Numbered from the stretch's first letter, positions 1 through 7,204 are shown. The stretch: DNA of 8,878 nt from Bacillota bacterium (GCA_023435855.1 JAEZLG010000124.1:1-8878), one strand, 5' to 3'. The notes: generated by a model not told the origin, from the letters alone. Program-made: numbers and translations.

Positions 1-694
1 GTGTATCAGAGTAGCTATAGCCAAATACGATGCGGGCGATGCGCGCCTTAAGATCCTCCATGTTCTCAGCCAGGCAAAGCACTGCCATGATCTCGCTTGC
101 AACGGTAATGTCAAACCCGTCCTCGCGGGGTATGCCGTTTGGCTTTCCGCCGAGGCCGCATACGATTTTTCGAAGTGTACGGTCGTTTATATCAAGGCAG
201 CGCTTCCAGACAATCCTGCGCGGGTCAATCATAAGCTCATTGCCCTGCTGGATGTGGTTATCGATAATCGCCGCAAGCAGGTTGTTGGCGGCACCTATGG
301 CATGAAGATCCCCCGTAAAATGAAGGTTGATATCCTCCATGGGGACCACCTGCGCGTAACCCCCGCCGGCTGCGCCGCCCTTCATACCGAATACCGGCCC
401 TAAGGATGGTTCCCTTAATGCGATTACTGTTTTTTTGCCGAGGCGGTTGAGCGCATCGCCCAAGCCTACGGTGGTGGTGGTTTTACCCTCTCCCGCAGGT
501 GTCGGGCTTATGGCGGTCACCAGAACAAGCTTGCCGCGTTTTTCATTTTTAGGCAAGTGCACCGCGTCGATTTTTGCCTTAAAGCGCCCGTAGGGCTCCA
601 CATATTTTTCGTCAATCGCAAGTGCTGCGGCTACCTCCGAAATAGGTTTGAGATTCGCCTGCTGCGCGATTTCGATATCCGTTTTCCGTTCCAT
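1..694 (-). CDS. fhs: Formate--tetrahydrofolate ligase, N-terminal part (cut by window edge)
   Basis: This cytoplasmic enzyme interconverts formate + THF + ATP with 10-formyl-THF + ADP + Pi. In histidine fermentation it would run towards formate release and ATP gain. The 231 visible codons start MERKTDIEIAQQANLKPI and carry the P-loop TPAGEGKT at residues 65-72, followed by TTTVGLGDAL, REPSLGPVFGMKGGAAGGG (about 94-112) and INLHFTGDLHAI (about 122-133). All are hallmarks of the Fhs family, which is usually about 550-560 residues, so more than half is missing beyond base 1. The ATG at 694-692 follows AAGGGGA (707-701) at suitable spacing and begins 22 nt after the fchA stop, so it is probably the last visible gene of the hut transcript. 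The reading frame is intact. Identification is firm; the direction of the reaction is inferred from context. Confidence 0.96.
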   Translation of the reverse strand, partial: MERKTDIEIAQQANLKPISEVAAALAIDEKYVEPYGRFKAKIDAVHLPKNEKRGKLVLVTAISPTPAGEGKTTTTVGLGDALNRLGKKTVIALREPSLGPVFGMKGGAAGGGYAQVVPMEDINLHFTGDLHAIGAANNLLAAIIDNHIQQGNELMIDPRRIVWKRCLDINDRTLRKIVCGLGGKPNGIPREDGFDITVASEIMAVLCLAENMEDLKARIARIVFGYSYSDT

Positions 695-716
695 ACGACT
701 TCCCCTTATAGCAAGA

Positions 717-1343
717 TTAGGCGTTAAGCCCGATCCCGTCGAGTATTGCCTTTTCGAGCCTGTCGGCCTCTAACAACATATCTTTGCCCTTAATCGTGAA
801 GTCTTTCACCGTACCTTCGTCGCTTAAGCCAGATAGATTAATCAAGACATTGAGCCATGCGCCCTTCATGCAGGAATTAAGGTTAAGCGCCGCAACGCCC
901 AAGTCCGAAGCGCAGTTCACGTTTGAATGCCCTACAAGAGATTCAGTAAGCTTTAAGCCATCGAGTGCAAGCTCCATCGTAGCAAAGGGAACTTTTGTGG
1001 CAACGAGCGTAGCCTTCGCGATTTCCGCGCTTCTATGCGCCTTTTCCTCATCGGCCTCCTTGGGGAGCTTAAATGCGGCTGAAACGAGGTTAAAAGCCTC
1101 TGTATCCTCATCCACCTGTTTTAAAAACTTTTTCGTAAGAGCACCCGCTTCAGACTCCACCTTTTCACAAAGCGGCTGATCGTCGACATACTTCTTTTTA
1201 CCTATGGTGAGCGCTGCTACCATAGCGGTAAGCCCTGCACCCTGCGCGCCGGAGAGTGCGCTCGCGCTTCCGCCGCCCGGTGCGGGAGCGGCGCTTGCGA
1301 GCAGTTCCATATAGTCGTTAATCTTCATTTCAACCAGCTTCAT
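717..1343 (-). CDS. fchA: Formimidoyltetrahydrofolate cyclodeaminase
   Basis: The enzyme converts 5-formimino-THF to 5,10-methenyl-THF with release of ammonia, the step after FtcD in histidine breakdown. The 208-residue protein is the usual size of the free-standing, all-helical cyclodeaminase; in mammals it is the C-terminal half of the bifunctional FTCD. The family signature PAPGGGSASALSGAQGAGL lies at residues 20-38, followed by LTIGKKKY (45-52). A conserved SNVNCASDLGVAA stretch occurs in the C-terminal half. The ATG overlaps the hutI stop in an ATGA arrangement (4 bp). A strong AGGAGG (1358-1353) with a 9-nt spacer sits inside the end of hutI, pointing to translational coupling. No truncation or missing core motif was seen. 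Confidence 0.95.
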   Translation of the reverse strand: MKLVEMKINDYMELLASAAPAPGGGSASALSGAQGAGLTAMVAALTIGKKKYVDDQPLCEKVESEAGALTKKFLKQVDEDTEAFNLVSAAFKLPKEADEEKAHRSAEIAKATLVATKVPFATMELALDGLKLTESLVGHSNVNCASDLGVAALNLNSCMKGAWLNVLINLSGLSDEGTVKDFTIKGKDMLLEADRLEKAILDGIGLNA

Positions 1344-2569
1344 TGTACAATTCCTCCTGCTTTAATAACGGTCGCGGAAAGGTTCGTACCCATGCGGTAG
1401 CATAGCATTTCAAACGAATCCGCATCCCATACGGTAAGGTCTGCCTGTTTTCCCTTTTCAGCCGTGCCGAGGCGTTCCCCGCGCCCCACGGCGCATGCCG
1501 CGTTGAGCGTTACGGAAGTAAGTATCTCCTCGGGGGTCATGCGATATCTAAGATACGCGAGGTTTATACTAAGCTGTAAATTGAGCGAGGGGCATGAACC
1601 GGGGTTAAAGTCCGACGCGACTGCCACGGGGACACCCGAGGCTATCATCTCCCGCGCGGCGGCAAAGTTTTTGTTGAGGTAGAGCGATGTCTGCGGCAGC
1701 AAGCATGCGATAACGCCGCCTTCATGCAAGGCGCGTATACCCTTTTGCCCCGTGGCGATCAAGTGCTCCGCCGTGACGGCTTGAAGCTCACCGGCAAGAT
1801 CCACACCGCCGAGCTCTTCAATCTCGTCCGCATGGATTTTAAGCCCCAGACCGAGTTTTTTTGCCGCTTCGAGCACACGTCCGCTTTGCTCAGAGTTAAA
1901 TACACCCCGCTCGCAGAACACATCGCAGAATTCCGCAAGGTTTTCCCGCTTCACCTCGGGCAGCACTTCATTACATACAAAGGTTATATAAGCGTCTGCG
2001 TTGTTTGTATATTCGGGAGGTATGGCATGTGCGCCTAAAAATGTACTCACAACATCCATTTTATGTTCTTTTTGAAGTCTTTGCGCCACCCGAAGCTGTT
2101 TTAGCTCCGTGTCAAGATCAAGCCCGTACCCGCTTTTCACTTCCGCGGTCGTTACGCCCAAGGAGAGCATTTCATCTAAAAAACCCATGGAGCGGCGGAA
2201 CAATTCCTCCTCGGTAGTTTCGCGCGTATGGCGAACCGTATCCAGAATACCGCCGCCCGATTGCAAAATCTCCAAGTAGGATGCGCCTTTTAGCTTTAGG
2301 GGTATTTCATGCTCGCGCCAGCCGCCAAACACGAGATGAGTGTGCGAATCGATAAGCCCCGGCGTTACAAGGCGCCCCTTTGCATCGAACATTTCCGTAT
2401 CAGCCGGGCAATTGGGACGCACACCGTTTTCCGTAACCTCAACGATGGTATCGCCGTCTATGAGCACGCTCGCGTTTTTATATACGCGGTTTTTCCCTTG
2501 CATCTCCCCGCCCGCGGCTTTATTGCCAAGCGGTGTTTGTAACCGACCGATGTTGTAAATAAGAAGCAT
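1340..2569 (-). CDS. hutI: Imidazolonepropionase
   Basis: This is a metal-dependent amidohydrolase that opens the ring of 4-imidazolone-5-propionate to give N-formimino-L-glutamate, the third step of histidine degradation. The 409-residue length is normal. Metal ligands typical of the family are visible: H76 and H78 in DSHTHLVFGG, H246 in LKIHADE, and D320 in ASDFNPGSCPS. Substrate-pocket motifs LGAHAIPPEY (H181) and TAEHL (H269) are also present. The N-terminal segment (1-70) and C-terminal segment (about 365-409, ADLTVWDAD) form the composite beta domain of cyclic amidohydrolases. The ATG at 2569 follows AAGGGGG (2581-2575) with a 5-nt spacer. It lies third from last among the visible hut genes, after a 60-nt gap with a hairpin, and overlaps fchA by 4 bp. 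Confidence 0.97.
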   Translation of the reverse strand: MLLIYNIGRLQTPLGNKAAGGEMQGKNRVYKNASVLIDGDTIVEVTENGVRPNCPADTEMFDAKGRLVTPGLIDSHTHLVFGGWREHEIPLKLKGASYLEILQSGGGILDTVRHTRETTEEELFRRSMGFLDEMLSLGVTTAEVKSGYGLDLDTELKQLRVAQRLQKEHKMDVVSTFLGAHAIPPEYTNNADAYITFVCNEVLPEVKRENLAEFCDVFCERGVFNSEQSGRVLEAAKKLGLGLKIHADEIEELGGVDLAGELQAVTAEHLIATGQKGIRALHEGGVIACLLPQTSLYLNKNFAAAREMIASGVPVAVASDFNPGSCPSLNLQLSINLAYLRYRMTPEEILTSVTLNAACAVGRGERLGTAEKGKQADLTVWDADSFEMLCYRMGTNLSATVIKAGGIVQ

Positions 2570-2590
2570 ACTAACCCCCTTCTTTACCTT

Positions 2591-2627
2591 GTAGGGGCGG
2601 ATATAATCCGCCCGCTTAACAACCTAC
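2591..2627. repeat. GC-rich perfect hairpin in the ftcD-hutI gap, possible REP-like palindrome
   Basis: GGGCGGAT (2595-2602) and ATCCGCCC (2606-2613) form a perfect 8-bp stem with a 3-nt ATA loop. A weaker outer pairing, GTAG (2591-2594) with CTAC (2624-2627), extends it. It occupies the only sizeable gap inside the operon and ends about 14 nt before the hutI ribosome binding site on the transcript. No T-run follows the stem on the minus strand, so it does not look like a standard intrinsic terminator. The GTAGGGGCGG...CCGCCC style resembles short dispersed intergenic palindromes I recall from clostridial genomes, but only one copy lies here, so repeat status is inference. It could alternatively affect mRNA processing or stability. 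Confidence 0.6.
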
Positions 2628-2629
2628 CG

Positions 2630-3526
2630 TTAAAGCAGAAAATTCTCCAGTACCTGCTTATCGGCGTCGAATTTTTCGATCTGGAGGTAATACTCTGCGG
2701 AATCGATGAGTGCGCGCATAGGCGCAAGGCCGACGATCTCCGTGCCGATCACATGCACACCGTAGCGAGCGGCCTCAAAGCGTACGAACTCCACCACACG
2801 GTAAAGAGGTGTCTTTTTAAAGTTGGTCATATTGATGGAAACCTGCGCAACGTTTCTGTCCTCCAACAGCACGCCCATAGCCTTTACGCAATCCAGTCCG
2901 CCCGATGAACGGCGGATGATTTTTGCGATATCGCTTGCGATGGATACATCGCTTGTAGATAAGTTGATGTTAAATGCAACAAGAGGCATGCGCGTTCCGA
3001 CCGCCACAACACCCGCCGTGGGATGTATTTGCGGACCGCCGAAATCGGGCGTCCATTGCGGATCTTTTACCTTTTCGGCCATGCCTTCAAACTGGCCTTT
3101 GCGGATGGCAGCGAGGTTTTCTCTGTGCGGTGCACTCGCGGAAGCCTCATACAGGAACACGGGGATGCCCGCCTCCTCATAGACACGTTTGCCTACTACC
3201 TTGGATAGTTCCATGCATTCCTCGACGCTGATCTCCTTAATAGGGATAAATGGAATTACGTCGACCGCTCCCATGCGGGGGTGTTCGCCTGTGTGCTTCG
3301 TCAAATCGATAAGCTCCGCTGCCTTTTTAGCGATCTTGACCGCCGCTTCCACTACGCCCTCGGGGCTTCCCGTAAAGGTGATGACGCTTCGGTTATGACT
3401 CGCGTCGCTCGAATAGTCGAGGAGCGCTACGCCCAAAGTGTTTCTTACCTCGTCTACAACCTTCTCTACGATTGCAAGGTCCCTGCCCTCGCTGATATTG
3501 GGTACGCATTCTACGATTTTTGCCAT
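2630..3526 (-). CDS. ftcD: Glutamate formimidoyltransferase
   Basis: The enzyme transfers the formimino group of N-formimino-L-glutamate to tetrahydrofolate, releasing glutamate and 5-formimino-THF, which is the substrate of FchA. The protein is 298 residues from the chosen start, the size of the stand-alone formiminotransferase domain. It opens with the family motif MAKIVECVPNISEGRD. The GEHPRMGAVDVIPF motif puts the histidine corresponding to the catalytic residue of mammalian FTCD at position 82. Two subdomains, about 1-178 and 179-298, are expected. The start at 3526 was preferred over an ATG at 3532 because AGGAG (3538-3534) lies 7 nt from the former and only 1 nt from the latter; the upstream ATG overlaps the hutU stop as ATGA. 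No cyclodeaminase domain is fused; that activity is encoded by fchA. Confidence 0.96.
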   Translation of the reverse strand: MAKIVECVPNISEGRDLAIVEKVVDEVRNTLGVALLDYSSDASHNRSVITFTGSPEGVVEAAVKIAKKAAELIDLTKHTGEHPRMGAVDVIPFIPIKEISVEECMELSKVVGKRVYEEAGIPVFLYEASASAPHRENLAAIRKGQFEGMAEKVKDPQWTPDFGGPQIHPTAGVVAVGTRMPLVAFNINLSTSDVSIASDIAKIIRRSSGGLDCVKAMGVLLEDRNVAQVSINMTNFKKTPLYRVVEFVRFEAARYGVHVIGTEIVGLAPMRALIDSAEYYLQIEKFDADKQVLENFLL

Positions 3527-3528
3527 TG

Positions 3529-5547
3529 TCATTCTCCTTTTAGAAGTTCTTCGAGCATTTTCTCATCGGCAAGGTACGGAAGCGTTATATGTGCCTTGCC
3601 TTCGTTGTTACGGTTATAGTTTGCGGCTGTCTCCACGGCGTTTTCGTTGCGTGCCCAGCTCCTTCTTGCAACGCCACCCATCACGTCCCACATCATGGCG
3701 GAGCGGATGATAAAATCTGTTTTCTCACTTCCGTCAAGAAGCAAGCCAAAGCCGCCGTTGATGGACTTGCCGATACCTACGCCGCCGCCGTTGTGCAGCG
3801 CACAAAGCGTCATACCGCGTGCGGCGTTTCCTGCAAAGCATTGTACGGCCATATCTGCCATAATGTTGCTTCCATCCTTGATATTTGCCGTTTCGCGGAA
3901 GGGTGAATCCGTGCCGCTCACATCGTGGTGGTCGCGCCCGAGCATCACAGGGCCAATCTCGCCGTCTCGTACCATCTCGTTAAACTTGAGTGCAATCTTC
4001 GTGCGGCCCTCCGCATCCTGGTACAAAATGCGCGCCTGTGTGCCAACGACAAGCTTGTTCTTTTCGGCGTCTTTGATCCAGATATAATTGTCGCGGTCTT
4101 GAAAACGCCGCTCGGGGTCGATGCAGCTCATCGCCGCAAGATCGGTCTTTTTTAAGTCTTCCGCCTTTCCGCTCAAGCACACCCAGCGAAACGGGCCATA
4201 GCCGAAATCGAACATAAGCGGGCCCATAACGTCCTCCACATAGGAGGGGAACAGGAAACCGTCCTTTTCGTCCGTGCCGTTTTTAGAAATCTCCTTAACA
4301 CCGCTGTCAAATACCGCTTTCATAAAGGAGTTGCCGTAATCAAAAAAGTACGTACCCCTACTGTGCAAAGCCGATATTGCATCAAAATGCCTGCGAAGCG
4401 ATGCGTCCACGCGCGTTTTAAACGCTTCGCGGTCCGAATGCAAAAGCGCTGTGCGCTCCTCAAACGTAAGGCCAACGGGGCAGTAGCCGCCGTTGTAGGC
4501 GTTGTGGCAGGAGGTCTGGTCGCTTAGCATGTCGATTTTGAAGCCCGTTTCAACAGCTCTCTCGAGTAAATCTACGATATTCCCATGGTAGGCGATCGAA
4601 ATGCTCTTGCCTGCTTTTCGATTTTCGTCCGCAAGCTGAAACACCTCGTCGAGGTCTGCGGTGATAACGTTTACCCATCCTTGGTTGAAGCGCGTATTAA
4701 TACGGGATAAGTCCACCTCCGCAAACACGCCAACCGCGCCTGCGATGTTGGCAGCCTTGGGCTGTGCGCCGCTCATGCCGCCAAGACCCGAGGATACAAA
4801 CACCTTACCCGTGAGGTCGCCCGTTTGCGAAACGCCTAAATATTTTCGCCCAACACCCAAAATGGTATTGAATGTGCCGTGCACGATGCCCTGAGGGCCA
4901 ATGTACATCCAGCCGCCCGCGGTCATCTGCCCGTAGTTAGCTACACCGAGCTCTTCTGCAATCTCCCAATCGTACAAATTGTCGAACATGCCGATCATGA
5001 GCGCATTGGTTAAAATAACGCGCGGTGCTTCGGGTTTTGATGGGAACAGCCCTACGGGATGGCCGGATTCCAACACGAGTGTCTGCTCTTCTGTAAGCTC
5101 CTCTAAGTATTTCTTTATGAGCCTATACTGCAGCCAGTTCTGGCACACCTGCCCCGTTTCGCCGTAGGTCACAAGCTCATAGGGGTAAAGTGCGATGTCA
5201 AAATCGAGGTTGTTGTCGAGCATCACCTGAAACGCTTTTCCCGCCAAGCATTTGCCCTTGTATTGATCAATAGGCTTTCCGTAGATGCGCCCAACCGGGC
5301 GGTAGCGGTAAGCGTAAATTCTGCCGCGCTCCTTAAGCTCCTTCAAAAACTCCGGAGCAAGGGTTTCGTGAAGCTCCTCAGGCACATAGCGCAGCGCATT
5401 TTTTAAAGCAAGTACGGTTTGCGCATGTGTAAGGCGATATCCTCTATCAGGCGCACGTCGCTTATCCGCTTCAAACGCGGGGTATGCGGGCAGCTCCCCA
5501 TCCAAGCGTATGGTCATGGCCTGTTTTATTTCAAAATTGCCGAGCAT
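3529..5547 (-). CDS. hutU: Urocanate hydratase (urocanase), long form
   Basis: This enzyme adds water to urocanate, using tightly bound NAD+ as an electrophile, to yield 4-imidazolone-5-propionate. At 672 residues it is over 100 longer than the roughly 555-residue Pseudomonas/Bacillus type and close to the roughly 676-residue mammalian UROC1 length. The glycine-rich NAD+ region GLGGMSGAQPKAANIAG is at 254-270, SDQTSCHNAYNGGYCPVG at 342-359, a FFDYGNSF / YVEDVMGPLMFDFGYGPFRW region at 401-455, GRDHHDVSGTDSPFRET at 537-552 and HNGGGVGIGKSINGG at 585-599. The ATG at 5547 follows AAGGGGG (5560-5554), which overlaps the hutH stop codon region, with a 6-nt spacer. The reading frame is uninterrupted. 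Confidence 0.97.
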   Translation of the reverse strand: MLGNFEIKQAMTIRLDGELPAYPAFEADKRRAPDRGYRLTHAQTVLALKNALRYVPEELHETLAPEFLKELKERGRIYAYRYRPVGRIYGKPIDQYKGKCLAGKAFQVMLDNNLDFDIALYPYELVTYGETGQVCQNWLQYRLIKKYLEELTEEQTLVLESGHPVGLFPSKPEAPRVILTNALMIGMFDNLYDWEIAEELGVANYGQMTAGGWMYIGPQGIVHGTFNTILGVGRKYLGVSQTGDLTGKVFVSSGLGGMSGAQPKAANIAGAVGVFAEVDLSRINTRFNQGWVNVITADLDEVFQLADENRKAGKSISIAYHGNIVDLLERAVETGFKIDMLSDQTSCHNAYNGGYCPVGLTFEERTALLHSDREAFKTRVDASLRRHFDAISALHSRGTYFFDYGNSFMKAVFDSGVKEISKNGTDEKDGFLFPSYVEDVMGPLMFDFGYGPFRWVCLSGKAEDLKKTDLAAMSCIDPERRFQDRDNYIWIKDAEKNKLVVGTQARILYQDAEGRTKIALKFNEMVRDGEIGPVMLGRDHHDVSGTDSPFRETANIKDGSNIMADMAVQCFAGNAARGMTLCALHNGGGVGIGKSINGGFGLLLDGSEKTDFIIRSAMMWDVMGGVARRSWARNENAVETAANYNRNNEGKAHITLPYLADEKMLEELLKGE
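3534..3538 (-). promoter_or_regulatory. Ribosome binding site deciding the ftcD start
   Basis: AGGAG on the minus strand lies within the last hutU codons. Its 7-nt spacer to the ATG at 3526-3524 is optimal, while the ATG at 3532-3530 is only 1 nt away. Translation of ftcD is therefore expected to begin 2 nt after the hutU stop and to be coupled to it. Confidence 0.75.
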
Positions 5548-5558
5548 TTTTAACCCCC

Positions 5559-7082
5559 TTACATGAGCGTGCCGCAGACCGATTCCGCAGCGGTTATAAG
5601 CTTGCCGCTTTTTACCATTTTATCGCATTTTTCCATTTGTTCATACATCACAATATCTTCGTCAACGGGATCGACTTCCGTGCGTAGAAGCGCATATACC
5701 TTTTTCAACGCCGGAGCGGGTTTTTCCTCGTCACGAAGCCATATAGCCTGCCCCGCGGTAAAAAGCTCGATGCCGATGACCTTTTGCGCGTTGTCTAAAA
5801 TCATCCGCGCCTTTCTTGCGGCTGTGGTGCCCATGCTCACATGGTCCTCTTGGTTAGCAGAGGAGGGTATGGAGTCTACACTTGCAGGATGCGCCCATAC
5901 CTTATTTTCCGATACCATGGACGCTGCGGCGTACTGGGTGATCATAAATCCGCTGTGAAGCCCGCCGTGCTTGGTTAAAAATGCAGGGAGTCCGTAATTG
6001 AGCTGCGGGTTTACCATGCGCTCAATGCGGCGCTCCGAAATGTTTGCAAGCTCCGCAAGCGCGATACCCAAAAAGTCAAGGGCAAGCGCCACCGGCTGGC
6101 CATGAAAGTTGCCCCCGGATATCACTTCGTCCTCTTGTGGGAATATGATGGGGTTATCGGTAACGGCGTTAATCTCACGCGTAATAATATCGTATACATA
6201 CCCTATGGCATCGCGGCTCGCACCGTGTACCTGCGGGATACAGCGTATAGAATAGGCATCCTGCACCTTGCCTTCGATGCGCTCTCCGCTTAAGTCACTG
6301 CCCTCTAAAAGCTTAAGAAGATTATCAGCACTTTCTATCTGCCCGATCTGACCGCGCACGGCATGCACCTTAGGGTCAAATGCCTTTAGGATGCACTTTT
6401 GCGTCTCCGCCGTCATGGCGGCGACGATATCTGCTGTTTTTAATAGTTTTTTTGCGTCGTACACCGCCAAAGCGCCGATGGCCGTCATCACCTGCGTGCC
6501 GTTGATGAGGGCAAGGCCTTCTTTTGCGGCAAGCTCGATGAGCGGAATATTCGCAAGCTTCATTGCCTCGCGGCCGCTGTAGATTGTGCCTTCAAATTCC
6601 GCTTTCCCTTCGCCTAAAACGGGCAGTACCATGTGGGCAAGCGGTGCAAGATCGCCGCTCGCACCTAGACTTCCCTTCTCGGGGATAACGGGATGCACAC
6701 CGGAATTTAGCATGTTGAGAAATGTTTCCATTGTGGAAAGCCGTATGCCCGAATGCCCCGCAGAAAGCGCATTGAGCCTTAAGAGCATAACGGCGCGCAC
6801 GACCTCTGTAGGTAAGGCTTCACCCATGCCGCAGGCATGGCTTATGATGAGGTTTTTTTGAAGTTCTGCGGTATCCTCGCGCTGCACAAGCGTATCCGAA
6901 AATTTGCCGAAACCCGTGGTAAGGCCATAGATGACCTCGCCCAAATCGAGCTTTTCATCTACATAAGCGCGCGCTAAGTTGATGCGTTCTCTTGCATCCG
7001 GTGCAATTTCCACCGGTTCATTGTACCTTGCGACTTTTGCTACATCCTCAACCGTAAGTGTTTTGCCGTTTAATACTACCAA
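5559..7082 (-). CDS. hutH: Histidine ammonia-lyase (histidase)
   Basis: The enzyme removes ammonia from L-histidine to give trans-urocanate, the entry step of the pathway. The family's self-made MIO prosthetic group forms from Ala-Ser-Gly, here residues 141-143 in GSLGASGDLAPLAHM, almost at the position known in Pseudomonas. Tyr52 in IYGLTTGFGKFSD, Tyr277 in QDAYSIRCIPQVHG and Glu412 in SANQEDHVS match known active-site positions. The length of 507 residues is normal. I chose the TTG at 7082-7080 because GAGG (7094-7091) lies 8 nt upstream and the resulting N-terminus MVVLNGKTLT fits the family. A GTG at 7091-7089 would add three residues but sits inside the Shine-Dalgarno sequence. It is the first gene of the operon, 11 nt ahead of hutU. 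Confidence 0.97.
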   Translation of the reverse strand: MVVLNGKTLTVEDVAKVARYNEPVEIAPDARERINLARAYVDEKLDLGEVIYGLTTGFGKFSDTLVQREDTAELQKNLIISHACGMGEALPTEVVRAVMLLRLNALSAGHSGIRLSTMETFLNMLNSGVHPVIPEKGSLGASGDLAPLAHMVLPVLGEGKAEFEGTIYSGREAMKLANIPLIELAAKEGLALINGTQVMTAIGALAVYDAKKLLKTADIVAAMTAETQKCILKAFDPKVHAVRGQIGQIESADNLLKLLEGSDLSGERIEGKVQDAYSIRCIPQVHGASRDAIGYVYDIITREINAVTDNPIIFPQEDEVISGGNFHGQPVALALDFLGIALAELANISERRIERMVNPQLNYGLPAFLTKHGGLHSGFMITQYAAASMVSENKVWAHPASVDSIPSSANQEDHVSMGTTAARKARMILDNAQKVIGIELFTAGQAIWLRDEEKPAPALKKVYALLRTEVDPVDEDIVMYEQMEKCDKMVKSGKLITAAESVCGTLM

Positions 7083-7087
7083 CGAAT

Positions 7088-7094
7088 CCACCTC
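7088..7094 (-). promoter_or_regulatory. Ribosome binding site deciding the hutH start
   Basis: GAGGTGG on the minus strand is 5 nt from the TTG at 7082; its GAGG core is 8 nt away. The alternative GTG start at 7091-7089 is part of this same motif, so it cannot use it as a Shine-Dalgarno sequence. The TTG start is therefore preferred. Confidence 0.65.
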
Positions 7095-7118
7095 AATCTA
7101 TAGTTCAAGAAGAGTTTT

Positions 7119-7147
7119 TTGACAGGCATTGCTGATTGGCCTACAAT
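7119..7147 (+). promoter_or_regulatory. Sigma-70-type promoter for the GntR-family regulator gene
   Basis: A perfect -35 box TTGACA (7119-7124), a 17-bp spacer and a TACAAT -10 box (7142-7147) form a near-consensus promoter reading rightwards. Transcription would start near 7154, leaving a leader of about 125 nt before the regulator ATG at 7279. The leader would cross the hut promoter and the inverted repeat. The promoter is recognised from sequence only. Confidence 0.8.
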
Positions 7148-7150
7148 AAT

Positions 7151-7178
7151 GTTATAGGAATGGGTCTGTTTTCGTCAA
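7151..7178 (-). promoter_or_regulatory. Sigma-70-type promoter for the hut operon
   Basis: On the minus strand, TTGACG (7178-7173), a 16-bp spacer and TATAAC (7156-7151) match five of six consensus bases in each box. A start near 7144 gives a leader of about 60 nt before the hutH TTG. The -10 box lies only 3 bp from the -10 box of the opposing regulator promoter. The -35 box shares its last two bases with the left arm of the inverted repeat at 7177-7204. Confidence 0.72.
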
Positions 7179-7204
7179 TTGGTCCATCTAAAAATAGACC
7201 AATT
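7177..7204. promoter_or_regulatory. Inverted repeat, probable operator for the GntR-family regulator
   Basis: AATTGGTC (7177-7184) and GACCAATT (7197-7204) are perfect inverted 8-bp arms with a 12-bp spacer. Counting one mismatch, the arms extend to 10 bp. The arm centres are 20 bp apart, about two helical turns, as expected for a dimer contacting one face of the DNA. It overlaps the edge of the hut -35 box and lies about 23-50 nt downstream of the regulator's predicted start, so binding could affect both promoters. A related half-site ATTGGCC (7135-7141) lies in the spacer of the regulator promoter. Identity of the binding protein is inferred from position; a hairpin in the regulator leader is the alternative. 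Confidence 0.65.

Noticed and set aside
30..305. Plus-strand open frame opposite fhs, 91 codons
   Set aside because: It is antisense to a clearly conserved Fhs coding region and shows no family features or ribosome binding site; it is a shadow frame.
2602..2607. TATAAT on the plus strand in the ftcD-hutI gap
   Set aside because: It is formed by the loop of the hairpin, has no suitable -35 box 16-18 bp upstream, and would read antisense into ftcD.
3589..4180. Several open frames on both strands within hutU
   Set aside because: All lie inside a full-length urocanase with continuous family motifs, so they are by-products of its codon use.
6824..6840. Hairpin CCATGCC-GCA-GGCATGG inside hutH
   Set aside because: It encodes the conserved HACGMG stretch of histidases, has only 7 bp of stem and no T-tract, so chance plus codon constraint is enough.
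7092..7150. Search for a HutP-type antiterminator or riboswitch in the hut leader
   Set aside because: The leader is only about 60 nt, with no repeated NAG pattern, no terminator stem and no recognisable riboswitch core.
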